A model generated the notes under the pieces. The model ran no database searches. It was not told the DNA's origin and saw only the letters and a program-made list of their open reading frames with translations. A program made the translations under genes and the position numbers. A DNA stretch of 64,000 nt from Tenrec ecaudatus (taxonomy: Eukaryota > Chordata > Mammalia > Afrosoricida > Tenrecidae). Within the stretch, counting starts at the first letter, position 1. The number at the start of each line of letters is the position of its first letter. Of this stretch, positions 31,506 to 43,612 are shown piece by piece. Location: positions 148,343,525 to 148,407,524 of the forward strand of contig NC_134539.1 in NCBI RefSeq assembly GCF_050624435.1, in the 5' to 3' direction.

Positions 31506-34500
31506 ACCCGCCCAACCATAATCCACTCTACTCCCTCGATAATGGATATGTCAAGAAACCAAAGCTTTCCATTTTGATATGTATTTATTGTTGTTCAATA
31601 AGTGTTTTTATGATTTTTTTCGTAGCAATCCTGTTTTACTTACCCTTGTATTTCTCTGCAACCACTTTTGCGTCGCTTACATGTACGGCCCTCTTCCTTC
31701 ATTTTTTCCCAAAAAAGTGTGTGTGGGGGAGGGGGGGGCACAGTACTCTGTCTAATGAAATACAACAGAACTGGGGCCAACCCTTCTACTTAAGTGGCCC
31801 CAGTGGCTTTTAGCCACTCTGAGTTCCTTCTGGAACCAATGCTATTGAAGCCAGCCCCCTCCTGGGGAGTTAAGATGAGGGCAGGGCAGTTCTCACTCTA
31901 GAATGTGTCAGCCAGAATCAAGTCATCGCATTCCAACCCCACAAGGTTGTCCCTGATGTTGATAGGGGAGATGATATGTTCGTGATGCAATGCACCTTTG
32001 AGTCCTTTTGGAAAGCAAGCTCACCAGTCAGGGAGCATCGCTCTGGCCGTCTGCAGCTCCTTGCCCACCAGAAAGTGATTGAGAACAGCTGCGGTAGATG
32101 CGAACAGGTTATTTGGGGAGAATAATTAGATCAGAATCATTCGTTATGGGGGTTGTCATTATTATCGTGCCCTGCAAGGAAGAGAATAAAAGTGTAATCG
32201 CACTAGGTCCTGTGTAAAATTTATGCTGTTTTTACTGGCTCTTAACCCTTTTCCTTCCAGGAATTGTTAAGTTCCTTTGCGGTCATATATCAGCCCTCGG
32301 GCCAGTTCTCACCAAGGGTGGCCGCTGACGGTAAGGTCCCTCAGTAGACGAGCAGAATTGGTTTCGGGTCATGGAATCGAGTCCCTGGAAATTACGTAAG
32401 GGGAATGAAATATCCTGCTGTTTGAACAGGAGGAAATTGTGAAATCTCAGCAAACATGAGCTCGCGACTCTCCAGTTCTTCTGTGAGAAACACTTGTCTT
32501 GGGCTGAGGGGGGCGTCGGTGGCATTAGGGGTGGATGCGTCTCCAAGAGCACTCTCTACTTCCTAGGCTGCTTGACCCGATGCAGGTTAGTCCGTCTTCT
32601 GGAAGAGGCTCTGAAGGGGACCCAGGTGACAGGAGAAAGAACTGAACATCTGTCCGTGCTGGACCTCTTCCTCCTTTCTTTATGTCCCCCTTCTGCACTG
32701 CTTCATTCTAACCTCTAAGTCAACCCACAGCGAATTGTTTTCCATCATAGAGTAATACTTCCCAATATGATTTAAATTAAAAAAAATTTTTTTGAACTCA
32801 ATTGCCGCTGCCTGCTGGGCTGGGGTGATTTTATCTGACTGGCTGTTATCGGCCATGGTACTTTATTCGGGAGCCCGAGCAACTGGAATTAGGCAGACTC
32901 TGAGTTGCATTCCCAGAAATGAAGCGAATTCCGGATGATGGGAGTAATGTAATTCAGAGTGCCCCACCTGGAACGCCGGCTGTGCCTGGGCTCTCCTTCT
33001 CGTGCTGTAAGGCTTGAAATAATTTGTGGATCACAAGGAAGCAGAAGCAACAAAGGCAATTCATGCCCTAGGGAAAGAGAGAGAGCAAAGAGAGAAGTAA
33101 ACTAATTTCTGTGCTTAATTCATTTCGAGAATGGCCCAGGGTTTGAAGAGAGTTGTAGACCTTGCTATTCCACTTCCTGGATGTGGGAAGTATGGACAGG
33201 TCATGGGTGACAAGTACATTGTGTGGTAAATGATGCTCTTGATCGGATCGATATTCAGATGACTTAGGGAAGGTTAGACCATAATGTTGCCATCGTCTTC
33301 TGCTCTATGGGAACTGCTAATGCCAGGTGGGCTTAGATAATAGTATTTGATGGAAATGTTGAAGCTGCTAAGATGAAGAGCATTACAGATGATTTGACTT
33401 TGAGAAATTGCAGAGCAGGGGGTGGGGTGCTGGGGTCTACTTGACTCTTTCATGTTTGTGATGCGTAAGAAGTCTGTATGCAAGGAAGTAAGTAGGTGAT
33501 CTTTCTAAGTTGTCAATTATGAAGTGTCGCTGGACTCAAAGGATTCTACGGTCAGATTCATAAAGGCAAGTTACAGAGAAAGGACTCTCGGTGTCCAGCA
33601 CAAACCCTGTGTCAGAACAGTGGAAATGCAACCCAAAACTTGCCCCACTCCCTCCTCCCAGAGGTCTTTGGGTTGATCATCACTGAGTCAACAGACAGAA
33701 CGTTATTTGTGAGTTTCTGTGTGTGCAGGTAGGCATGCATGCAACTCGTTCATGCAGAGGAGGGGGGGCTTCAAAACATGAGGAAAAATCCCATGGTTTC
33801 TCAATTCCATTTTCCCAGACACTCTTTGAAGTCCCCTCGTATACTTTGATTTCACTTTTGGCCAACGAATTTTCTCAGTGCCTTCCTGCCTTCTCTGAAG
33901 CCTATCTTAATGAGGCACTGCAGTTTGTATATAAAAATAATATACAGTAAGGACAATAGCTTTGGGGGCTGACTTTTATCCACGTGGGAAAAAAGATATT
34001 GACATTTTTCAAAAGTTTTTTCAAAGAACGATGGCATGCTGTTAATATACACAAGAGACTTAACACTGATAAATGGGAAAGAGAGCCCTCTTGATTTTCT
34101 TTTCTTTTTCCAAATTGCTTTAATAGGTGCTGCGTGAGTCTTCACGTACTTTAGCTTACATGCAGCGAAATGGCAATCAGGTTCAAAAAAAGGGGGGAGG
34201 GATCAAAGTGTCATTTAGCAACTGCCTTGCTAAAATTTGGTGACTCTGCTTTGCAATCTATAAAGAATAATAGATTTTGGTGTAGATACAAGTTTTGAAA
34301 TGAGATCATCTTGCCGGATATAAGGAGCTGAAGTTGAAACATTGGTTATAGAATTTAATTCTGTGTTCATGATTCAGAGTTTTTGTATTGTGAAGCCGGA
34401 AAATAAAGAAGAAGAAAGGCGTTTAGAAAACGTTCCTATGTCAATTCTTTTGAATGCCTGAGACCTTTAAAGTGGGCTGGCGGTAGCACATGTCCAAACA

Positions 34501-34529
34501 CAAGAGAAGAAATCCTTGGAGTTGACCTT
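31506..34529. other. intergenic, mostly unique sequence
   Basis: No gene supported. The block 32750-33010 is repeat-free and has mixed AT-rich and GC-balanced motifs ('tttatctgactggctgttat', 'gaattccggatgatgggagt'), which makes it a candidate conserved noncoding element. Conservation cannot be judged from one sequence. Confidence 0.3.
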
Positions 34530-34615
34530 AATTCTCACTGCCATCGCGTCGATTCCAACTCCTAGTGACCCTACGGAGAGCCCATTCTTTCTTCCCTGGG
34601 GCAGCTGGTAGTGCA
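34530..34615 (-). mobile_element. AfroSINE copy with internal deletion
   Basis: 'catcgcgtcgattccaactc' and 'tagtgaccctacgg' join directly to 'ttctttcttccctggggcagctgg', with about 50 bases of the body missing. Confidence 0.8.
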
Positions 34616-36284
34616 ATTAAAACATGGAAACGTGGGCCTAAAAATGAATAGTAGTCTAATTTTTTTATGATTGCATCATGCCATTAATGCTATTTGTTGT
34701 GTTATTGGTTATCACTTGATCTGGGTGGGAGTCCTGTGCAACCATTTGGCTCTGCATAGTTGTAACACAAGTTCGGTTTAGTTGGGACTTCTTAACAAGG
34801 GCTTGATTATGGAAACAAACTTATTTAAAGCCTGGCATTAAATATCCACAGAAGATATGGGACAATAGAATGCAAGCTGGTCAATGAAGGAGGGGATAGA
34901 TATTGCAATCAAGCCTGGAAACATTGCCTACAGTTATTTTCGCATAAAAGAAACACTCCCACTGAGCAGCATGAGAACTGAGCCAAGCTTTTGGAATTAA
35001 GTACAAAGTGAGAGGTAAGTGGCCGAACTTTACGTATCCAATGAGTAGAGAAATAATGTGGTGTCCGCTTAGAATTAGTCACTGCCCTTGGAATCTATGA
35101 TTTCTACATTTGTTTGGATAGAGATATAGTGGAAAGTAATCTTCTTCTGCAGAAGCTGCAGGAAGACATTGGGATTGTAATCTGTAAGCATGGGATCTAT
35201 ACATATAGTGTTTAATCATGGAGGGTCTTCTTGGAGCAGACTTTCTAGACATTTCTTTCTTTAGTATATAATGAATGCTAAATGTAATCTTTAGGACACA
35301 TATATAATACATGTAGAAAAGGTGAAGCACTACTTATAATAATCATATCCTTATGGTAGAAATATGAGTTTATTTTCAGGATCTACATTTTCCCTCATTA
35401 AAAATATATTTGACATATGGGTACACACGAATTACTTGAACTATAAAAACAAATGTTTTAAAAGATGCGTTAAACACGTGGTTTATAAAAGTCCCCAAAG
35501 CTAGGCAGCTATGTATATACACTTTGAAACCAAGGGTCTCATCCCAGTGCTGTTGACAGCACTCAAAATAAATTTTCCATTTTAATAGCTCGTGCTATTA
35601 AATATTATTCATATTTAATATTAATCGATGGTGATAATTAATATTCATTAAATATTATCCATAGATAGCTACACTGGTGACTCACATTGTGCAGCCCTAT
35701 GGCAAGAATGGTTGGTGTCAGCGTTGGTAAGAAGGTGGGAGTGTGGAGACCTATCTCTTCTAGCCGTGGTCTTTGTCACTGATGCTAAATAACATGTGAA
35801 GCCCTTGTGACCCAGTAAGGGTACTGGCTAGGCATCATATATATGTGATATGATGATACATACATATAATACATGGTAGCCATATGGGGTGCACCCATGC
35901 AAATAAGGTTTCTGGATCCCTAAGGAGGCAATTGGCTGATTTTGCCATCCCACTAGGCTGAAAAGGTAGCCATTCTGGACGCTGCAAAGGGACTCTCACT
36001 ACTATCAAGAATGAAGAGCCGTCACAGTATGACAAACCAACAGAGAGGTGGTGGGCATAACTCGGAGAAGGTATTCAGTTGTTGTCTCTAGATGTTTACT
36101 CATCTTGAATTTCATATAAAGAAAAAAATACCCAAACAATAACAACGACAAAATAAGACAACAAAAAAATCTCATCCCCAAAGAAGCCAAGCATAATTAA
36201 AACTAAAGGAAATGTAAAATGAGTCAAAAGGAAGAACAAAAAATAAGGTGTTAAATTTTAACTTAAAACACAAAATAAAACAAA
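34616..36284. other. AT-rich intergenic stretch
   Basis: No gene supported. 35575-35665 is a run of TAAT/ATTA and TTAAATATTAT units with partial inverted symmetry around 'attaatcgatggtgataattaat'. A-rich runs lie at 36118-36250. Confidence 0.3.
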
Positions 36285-36392
36285 TGCTCACTGCGCGTCT
36301 ATTCGGACTCAGTAACCCGAGGACAAAGCAGAATGGGCCTGGTACTTTCCTGAGACTGTCATTCTTTTCAGGGTAAAGAGACTAATCATCCA
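36285..36392 (-). mobile_element. AfroSINE tail fragment
   Basis: 'gcgtctattcggactcagtaacc' and 'gacaaagcagaatgggcctg' are the tail landmarks. Most of the head is missing. Confidence 0.7.
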
Positions 36393-36549
36393 TTTTCCCT
36401 GGCTTAAACCAGATGGGGACCCTGCAGATGGGTTGGGGACTTTCACTGTCGTCCACAGCCTTCTGCAAACCGGGTGATCAGAATTTAGGCTCTAATACAG
36501 TTTTCTCCTCTGATCTTGTTATTTACAATAACAAAGTCCTATTGGACCT

Positions 36550-36690
36550 GCCTCTAAAACTCACTCTCATTGAGTCGATTCTGATTCATAGCACGCCGGT
36601 AGGACAGAGTAGAACAATCCAGGTGGGTTTCTGAGTCTGTGATGCTTTATATTTTTTTCTTCTGCAGAGAGGCCAGTGGTTTTGAACTGT
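36550..36690 (-). mobile_element. AfroSINE copy, head truncated
   Basis: 'cattgagtcgattctgattc', 'aggacagagtagaacaatcc', 'gtgggtttctgagtctgtga' and 'gccagtggttttgaactgtt'. Confidence 0.88.
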
Positions 36691-36978
36691 TGATGTTGTT
36701 GTTGGTGCTGGCAAATCGTATTAAGAGTACTGTGGAGTGTCAAAAGAACCAACATATCTGTCTTGGAAGAAGTACAGCCAGAATGCTCCTTTGAAGCAAT
36801 GAGACTGTCTCACATTCTTCGGACTGTTACCAAGGGAGATCAGCCTCTGAAAAAGGACGTCAGGCTTGGTAACGTAGAGGGGCAGCACAAGAGGGGAAGA
36901 CCCTTGGCAAGGTGCATGGGCACAGTGACTGACCATGAGTCAGAAGCTACAAGAAAACACCTAATGACAACAACAAAA
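36691..36978 (+). mobile_element. RTE (BovB-like) LINE 3' fragment
   Basis: 'tgtcttggaagaagtacagc', 'cagaatgctcctttgaagca', 'acattcttcggactgttacc' and 'gaggggaagacccttggcaa' are the RTE 3' ORF landmarks, ending in 'acctaatgacaacaacaaaa'. Confidence 0.85.
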
Positions 36979-37110
36979 CCTGCTCCGTGGAGTTTTCAAG
37001 GCTGTGGCCTCCAGAAGCAGATGGACAGGCATGCCTTCCTCAGTACTTCTGGGTAGGTTTGAACCTCCAACCAGTGAGGCTAGTGGTTTGCACCATGCAG
37101 GGACTGCTTG
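36979..37110 (-). mobile_element. AfroSINE fragment, older subfamily
   Basis: 'gttttcaaggctgtggcctc', 'agaagcagatggacaggcat', 'gggtaggtttgaacctccaa' and 'gtttgcaccatgcaggga' follow the second AfroSINE subfamily on the minus strand. Confidence 0.75.
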
Positions 37111-38189
37111 ATACTCAACAGACGCAACTCTCAGGGGGTTCTGGGTTCTTCATAAGTGGCAACCTGGACTGCGCATAGGGCACATGGAAGCCTGAAAGTA
37201 TGTCTAATTGCTGGTGAGAATTTTATACAAGTGCAAAGGAAAGAGTTGTGTTCCTAGTGGAACAATTACCCTCTGCGTCACCCCGGCAGTCCCAATCTGA
37301 CCGCGGATCTAGATGGTGACTAATATTTGGCTCTAATATAATAGGTGGTTCTCCTGGTAGGAATCAGTGAGAGCATAATTGTCATTTCCTTAGAAAAAAA
37401 TGTATCCACCGATGGGTCCCAACACCCAAACTGTGCTGGTGCCCAAGCTTTTTGCTAAATAAGGACTGCCTCAGCCCAAATGATAAACTCTAGCTACAGA
37501 AATCTGCATCGGATGTCATCCCCCAAAGCACACTTTTACCTAAGTGCCAAAGGCTTTGGAAGATCGTGAAAAGTCATTTATTAATTAACATGTAAATTTC
37601 CCCTCCCATTTAAAAAAATCAAGCCACGGGGCCATGCAATGGTGTCATGCATTTAGAAAGTTCCCAATACTTGCAAAGTCCAATCCTTCCTGTTTCTGTA
37701 GCTAGCCAAATTATTTAGCCAAAAATTCTATCCAGAATGGGAAGCTCCTTGTTAAAAGCATTAACTCCAATTGATTCTTCTCTATGAAGAAATGCGTTTT
37801 GTACAGATCAGTCTGTAGGGGAGAGAGAGAGAGAAAGAGACTGGGGTACATTTATTACATACGCACACCCCAGCTACATTTATCCAATCAAAAGGATGTG
37901 TTCATGTCTTGAAAGATGTTCCCAGTAGAGAAGACAATGATGTTCTGCAGGGGGTTAAAATAAAACGTTTAAGTGAAGTGATTTTCATTCGGTGTAGCTT
38001 TCAAAAACAATTCATTCCCTGGACATTATATAAGGCCTGCCTCTGACTGCACAGGGGTTAGAGAATTCTTAGCAATCTACAGAGACGCAGACTGAGTTGG
38101 AATCAAGAAGAGGATATATGAACAATTAATTTTCTTTTTCCATTTTAGTTCGTGTGCTCGGAGGGTTAATTAACCTTCTTCTGCGTCGC
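37111..38189. other. intergenic, nothing recognised
   Basis: No gene or clear repeat. A GA run lies at 37821-37840. Confidence 0.35.
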
Positions 38190-38403
38190 TGGGGAGTCCT
38201 GGTGGCTAGTGGGTTACATTCGGTAGCTAACCTCAAGGTCTGCAGGTCCAAAGCACCTGCTGCTCTTTTTGCCATTTCCAATCTCAGAAAACCTCCAGAG
38301 GCCATCGCTATGAATGGCATAAACGCCACGGCGGCGCGTTTCGCCCTATAGGGTGTCTGTGAGTTGAAACCTACTTGACTGGTGCTGTTTGTTTTTTTTT
38401 TAA
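38190..38403 (+). mobile_element. AfroSINE copy with T-run tail
   Basis: 'gctggggagtcctggtggct', 'gtagctaacctcaaggtctg', 'tatagggtgtctgtgagttg' and a T-run at 38392-38401. It has short unrelated sequence in the middle. Confidence 0.82.
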
Positions 38404-38880
38404 TTTGGATTGGGCCTGTTTCGGAGAACACAATCCAGGAGGAAACACATTCCAGAAAAAGTTTATTGAACTGGAGTGAGCTGTGATCATTCTCTGCCCT
38501 TTGGCTACCGAGTTGTCTGCCTTCGGTGCCAATTAGCTTAGGGCTGCTGCCTGGATTCGGATGTATCCATTTATTTTGCAGCGTTAATTCATACTGCTTA
38601 TAAATAATGCATGACTTAATGCGTGCTAAAACCAGACCTCCCGTGTGCGAAGGCTTAGTCAGCCCTGCACACAGTTCTGAAAAGGCCACACAGAGCAAAA
38701 GGGCGTTGAGCAGGCAAAACGGTACAAAGTCAACCAATGGACGCAGGGACACAGCCAGCTCGCTATCAAGAGAGCAGGCACCAGGGCATGCCAGGCGACA
38801 CCACACCCTTTTGATTGAAGTATTTTAGCTCAGCTGGGGAAGCAAGGGATCACTCACACAGCAAAGCAAACCTAAACGCA
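38404..38880. other. repeat-free sequence upstream of the KCNJ2 CpG island
   Basis: No coding frame is credible. 38510-38640 contains several homeodomain-like TAAT cores ('ccaattagcttagg', 'gcgttaattcat', 'ataaataatgcatgacttaat'), so it is a candidate conserved regulatory element. This is inference only. Confidence 0.3.
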
Positions 38881-39254
38881 CCCCACGAGCACCTCCTAGA
38901 GGCTGGGCGAGGAGACGCGGCGGGTGCCCGCGCAGACCCCCGCACACCAGCGGGGTGCGTGTCACCTCCTCCAGAGCTGGAGCCGGTGCGCTGCGGTCCT
39001 CTGGGGACTCAAGGAGGCCCTTCGAAGTTCAAATAAAACGGCACAAAATAGGCGGAAACAAAACACTGACGCGCAAAGAAGGGAGCTGATTTTTTTTTAC
39101 TGATTTCAAACGCGCTGGGAGAGAAAGAAGGCGTACTGTGGCATGCCCTTCTCCAGCAAATCAAGCGGCTGTGAGTCAGATCGAGTGTGGAAGGTAACGC
39201 TTTTTACAGCACGAAAGTTCGAGGTGCAGGCAGTAATTCTTCAATGCGCGCGCA

Positions 39255-39276
39255 CTCACACACACACACACACACT
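39255..39276 (+). repeat. short (CA)n run
   Basis: About ten CA units within the upstream part of the CpG island. Confidence 0.9.
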
Positions 39277-40059
39277 CGCACGCACGCCCTCGGACTGCAT
39301 GCAGCGTTCCAGGGTGCAGAGGCGACTGATTCCAAGGGACGTTTACACGGGATTCGGGAAGGGTCTCGGATGCTCCTGCCTGGTCTCTGCAGCGCGCAGG
39401 CAGAGCTGAGTGGCCGTAGGCGTTGCTGTTCCCGAGAAATCATTACTGTCGGTCTAATTGCTCTGATTTTAGATCTGCAGACCAAGGCGGGCGGGCGGTG
39501 GTGGAGGGAGCGAGTGAGGGCGGACCAGGCGAGAGGGGACGAGCGCTTTGTGAAGTCACGCCTCCATCGCTGGCCACCGCGAAAACGGGGGTCGTGCGCG
39601 CACACCCCAATCCTTTGCCCCGCTCAAGGCCCCGGCTCCTCCGCGCCCAGCGGCTCCCTCCGGGGGGTCTCGGGATCTGCTGGGAGGGAGGGGACAGGGA
39701 AATGCGCCTGGGCAGACGCGCTCAAGGCCACCCCGCAGTCAGAGGCTCGCCCCAGCCTTGGCACTACGCGGGACCCCCGAGGCGCACGCCGAGAGCCGCC
39801 TCCTCCTCCAGGGAAAGAAATACAAACCCAGAAGGGGAGGCGTGGGGCTGGCAGAGCTGGAGGAAGTCCTGCCCAAGGCCAGGCTGCAATTAAGCCGCCG
39901 CAAAAGCCCGGCCGGGAGCTTCCCACCTGCTGCTGTCCCAGCTGGGACGCCACTTCCTCCTTCCCGGCCCGGCCCGGCCCCCGAGCCAGCCGGGATCGGG
40001 CTGGCGGGGGGAGGGAGAGGCGGCAGGTTCTCAGCGCCCGCAGAGCCTCGGCTTCGCCA

Positions 40060-40170
40060 GCAGCATCCTCCGGGCCCCGCCCCGCCGCGCTTCCCGGGGC
40101 CGGCTGCGCGTCTGGGCGCGCTGCTATTGGGCGGCGGCGGCCGGGGGCGGAGCCAGCCGGGCCGGTATCT
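40060..40170 (+). promoter_or_regulatory. KCNJ2: KCNJ2 core promoter (TATA-less)
   Basis: An inverted CCAAT box (ATTGG at 40126-40130) directly adjoins GC boxes 'gggcggcggcggccgggggc'. No TATA box is visible. The start site is inferred to lie just downstream, near 40165-40180. Confidence 0.6.
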
Positions 40171-40376
40171 CGTGGACCGCCTCAAAAGAGCCCAGGATAT
40201 TGCAGTGCGCTCCGGAGCCCCGACCAGCTCGCAGCCTGCCCCAACGCCGGCCAGCTGGCTCTTGGAAATTCTGGTTCGCTTTGGCTCCTCTTTCGCCTTT
40301 ACAAACGACTGGATCTTACATGCCTCTGTGCCCCCCACTTCCACTCCATGCCCCCAGGCTCCTGCGCCAGCAACAG
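40170..40376 (+). other. KCNJ2: KCNJ2 noncoding exon 1
   Basis: It ends at 'cgccagcaacag', followed by the consensus donor 'gtaagg' at 40377. Two ATGs (40320, 40348) open short upstream frames that continue into exon 2 and stop before the main start. The 5' boundary is approximate. Distance to the coding exon (5.4 kb) fits what I recall for mammalian KCNJ2. Confidence 0.7.
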
Positions 40377-41854
40377 GTAAGGGCTGGGGGGGTGTTTGCT
40401 CCCTCTCCTCCAGGGTCTCCCTGCTGGGGTGTCTGGGGAGGGAGGCTAGAACGCTTCTCTGGCCCTAGCCCTGCCTGGCTGCTCCAGGGGTGCCCAGCTG
40501 TCAGGCTGCTGGAGCGCACTCACCCACGCTCTCGGGAGCCTCAGATCATGCCCATGGTCGTTTGTGTGTGTCCACGACCATGCTTAGAGCTAAAAATACT
40601 GAGACATGCTTGGAACAGTTGAGCAATAGAAACAGATTGCGCTGCAGCATCTGTTTGTGCTCATAACTTCTAATGCACCAGCTGCAGCGAGATACCGAGT
40701 TAGGAGGCTGGGGCCCGGGCATCTGCGTCTGCTTGAGGATCTCTCTCCATGCAAGAGGAGAGGGGCGAGGTCTCAAACGTGGGTCTCAAACTTGGCAAGC
40801 CTTTGGGGCTGAGTATTCTTCTTGGTCTCCGTCTTTGTGGCCGTGTGTGTCTGCCCTTGCTTTAAGTGTGCTTGACGTTCCGGAGCGAGATCTGCAACTT
40901 GCTTTGCTGGCTTAAGGGCGCCCAGCAGCCCGAGTTGGAGCCGAGCCTGAAGACCGCAAAACTTTCTCATCCTATGTCATTTTGGCTTAGACCATTCGCT
41001 CTCCTTAAACATAGTCGTGGGGAATCCCGAAGTGGAAGGCATTGCGCTTGCAAAGCACCGCCGTGGTCAGAACGACCTGATTCTGCAATGATGTTGCATC
41101 ATAACAAGGACTCATCTTGACAGTTGGGGGGAGGCGGAGAAGTGGTGATTCCAGATAGGAAGTGTCCCCATTTTATGTCCATGCCTTGGTGAGCTTAGCA
41201 ATAGGATGGTAACTAGGATAAGTTTGTGATCCTGGGTGTTTGTTTTTTTTTAATGAAATCAGACTGCACCAGCGCGAGGGTGGGGGTGGGTGGGGGGGGA
41301 GACAGCTTTTGAACGCCTGTTTTGGATATGCAAAGAATGAAGACTGGTTTTGACACCTTTGCCATCAAAAGGTAGTCCATTTCTTTTCCTTTTGCTAAGC
41401 TCGCTTGTATGATTTCCAGCGGTTAATCTTTACATTCCTTCCTCACTGCCACCCCCTCCTCAAGGGTTTTCCATCCCTAGTTTCCATTATCCAGAAAGGA
41501 AAAAAACAAAAACCAACCTCCTGTTCTGAAAGAGCAGTTAGATGTTCCTTCTAGGATGGTGGGTTGCACAGCATGGGGTCAAGGTCATTTCCTTTTGCTT
41601 TCTGCCCCTCCCCCTCACACTTTGATGGTCATTGGTATTATAGGATTCTGTACCTAGACTCAAGAATTTGATTTTTATTTGCTTGTTTTCTCTGAAATTT
41701 TCGGGGGAAAGCGTTCAGTATTTCTCCATCCTCCAGACCTTTAAGTTTCTGGAATCTCCGGATCTCTGGTCAGTTCTAAGTATGACTTCTGAGTAATATA
41801 AGAAGGATGACATCTTTACCTGAGCAGGGTGACTAGTGCGCCAAGGTTGGGCTT

Positions 41855-41881
41855 GGTGTGTGTGTGTGTGTGTGTGTGTGT
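41855..41881 (+). repeat. (TG)n microsatellite
   Basis: About 13 TG units in KCNJ2 intron 1. Confidence 0.95.
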
Positions 41882-42980
41882 TGGAGGGGGGATTGCCGAC
41901 CAAATATGCTTATTTTCCAGCCTATGCAAATGCCGAGTGGCACTACTTACGCTGTGGAGTGTAAGGGTTATAGGTAGTGTCCTTACAGTTACATGGTTAT
42001 TCCTCCGTTCTGCCCTCCTCACCTCTCCCCTCCCGGCTGGCTTCCCCTCCCCTCTCCCTTCTGTTTACTGATCTTCCAAGAGGTTGATTTGCAAGCATTT
42101 TCGCTCACATAGCAACATGTGCCCAGAGCACACTGGGGCTGGTCTATATGGCGTCAGCCAGGGAATAACTGCTCGAAACACTCATTAGCAAACCTCTTTC
42201 TCAGCCCAGTACACTGTCCTGCGCTTTCTGACTTTCTTTTTCTCTGCCAGCAACTTTCTGATTCCTTGCGCAGCGTACCATAGGATGGGACATATTTCTC
42301 TTTCATAATGCCTTTTGGTGTCTATTTCCCACATAGAAAAAACATGCTATCATCACCACATATGCCCCGTGTCTTCCGTGACCTTGTATCTCTCCAGAGC
42401 CCCCTCCCTGTAGCATCTACCTAAGATTGAAGTGCTGAACTATTTTTTCCACTGCTTATGCTTAATTCTGGCTCGGCCTATAAATAGTCTTAGCATGAAC
42501 AGCACCACATGTAACCTCTCAATTTCCCAGAAAGACTTTCAACATCATTGGTTATGGCCTGGGTAAAGTGATTATCTGTTTCCATTCAATTTCTAGTCGA
42601 CCCCTAAGATATTTTGGAGGAGAGGGAATTTTTTTTCCGTCGTGCTTCTCATCAACTCAAATATCGAATGAGGCGGCACCTGAGTTGTGGGAATCTAAGC
42701 AATCAAATACATACCCTGGTCTTATCTGCCTGTCTTTGAATGCTTCTGAAGAAACCATTGCAATTAAATGCCTGGAATAAATGCCCATGGAAGTTCCTAT
42801 ATCTAATGGAATCTTTCTCCCAGATGCCCTGCTGTGGGCAATGACGAGAGAGTGGGATCGGAAGTTTTCTATTTGCCTAAAAGTCACTGGGCTGGTAACA
42901 GGAAAGGCTGGCTTCATACTAAAATATTAAGACTGTGACCCTATCAAATCCTGGGAGGTTCTAGAATTTTGCTACAGCAT

Positions 42981-43182
42981 TTCACTGCCATTGAGTTGAT
43001 TCTGACGGATATTGACACTCTAGGACAAAGAGGAACTGGTCCCCTGTCATTTTCTGAGGCTATAAATCTTTGATAGGAGCTGAAAGCCTCATCTTTCTGC
43101 CAAGGAGCAGCTGGTGTGTTCAAACTACAGAGCTTGCAGTGAGTAGCCCCAAGCAGAACTTGCTAAACCACCAGGGCTCCTT
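42981..43182 (-). mobile_element. AfroSINE copy, near full length
   Basis: 'cattgagttgattctgacgg', 'tttctgaggctataaatctt', 'gctgaaagcctcatctttct' and the head 'aaaccaccagggctcc'. It is in KCNJ2 intron 1, antisense to the gene. Confidence 0.9.
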
Positions 43183-43474
43183 TGTAGTCAGCTCCACAGC
43201 CACTGAGTATATAAAATACATGCTCACGCTTGTATACGTTTGGCGGTGGAGGGGGGGGGGCTTATCTTTACCAAGTGACAAAAGTTTTCATTTTGCCGAG
43301 AAAACCTTCTCTTTTGCACGTGGGCAGAAATGATCCCATTTCTCAGTGGCACTCTGCATGTGGAACAATTTGGTCAGTAGCCCTGGGAATAAGGCAGTAG
43401 TGGTCACGCGCATAGGACGGGTTATTTTCTAGGGTCTAAAAGGAGAAATCTGCTTTGGAAAACAAAACAAAAAA

Positions 43475-43612
43475 GCCCAAACCCACTGTTCAGGAGTCGC
43501 TTCTGACTCATGGTGACCCATGAGACGGAGTAAAGTGTCCCCTTAGGGTTTCTGAGGCTGCAGATCTTTACGGAAGCAGACTGTCACATCTTTGTCCCAC
43601 GTCGTGGAAACT
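43475..43612 (-). mobile_element. AfroSINE copy, head truncated
   Basis: 'aggagtcgcttctgactcat', 'gagacggagtaaagtgtccc' and 'gtttctgaggctgcagatct'; the copy stops before the tRNA-like head. Confidence 0.85.

Larger units (their letters stand above)
38880..40480 (+). promoter_or_regulatory. KCNJ2: CpG island of KCNJ2
   Basis: The GC and CpG content rises sharply from about 38.9 kb and is highest at 39900-40170, then falls in the intron. Long open frames on both strands here (for example 39187-40380 plus) are products of high GC content and not genes. In mammals KCNJ2 starts in such an island; a divergent noncoding antisense transcript has been annotated in human, but nothing here proves it. 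Confidence 0.85.

Noticed and set aside
39187-40380. 397-codon plus-strand open frame (and overlapping long frames on both strands) over the CpG island
   Set aside because: High-GC DNA rarely contains stop codons. The translation is low-complexity Pro/Ala/Arg/Gly with no domain, it overlaps the KCNJ2 promoter and exon 1, and frames of similar length occur on both strands.
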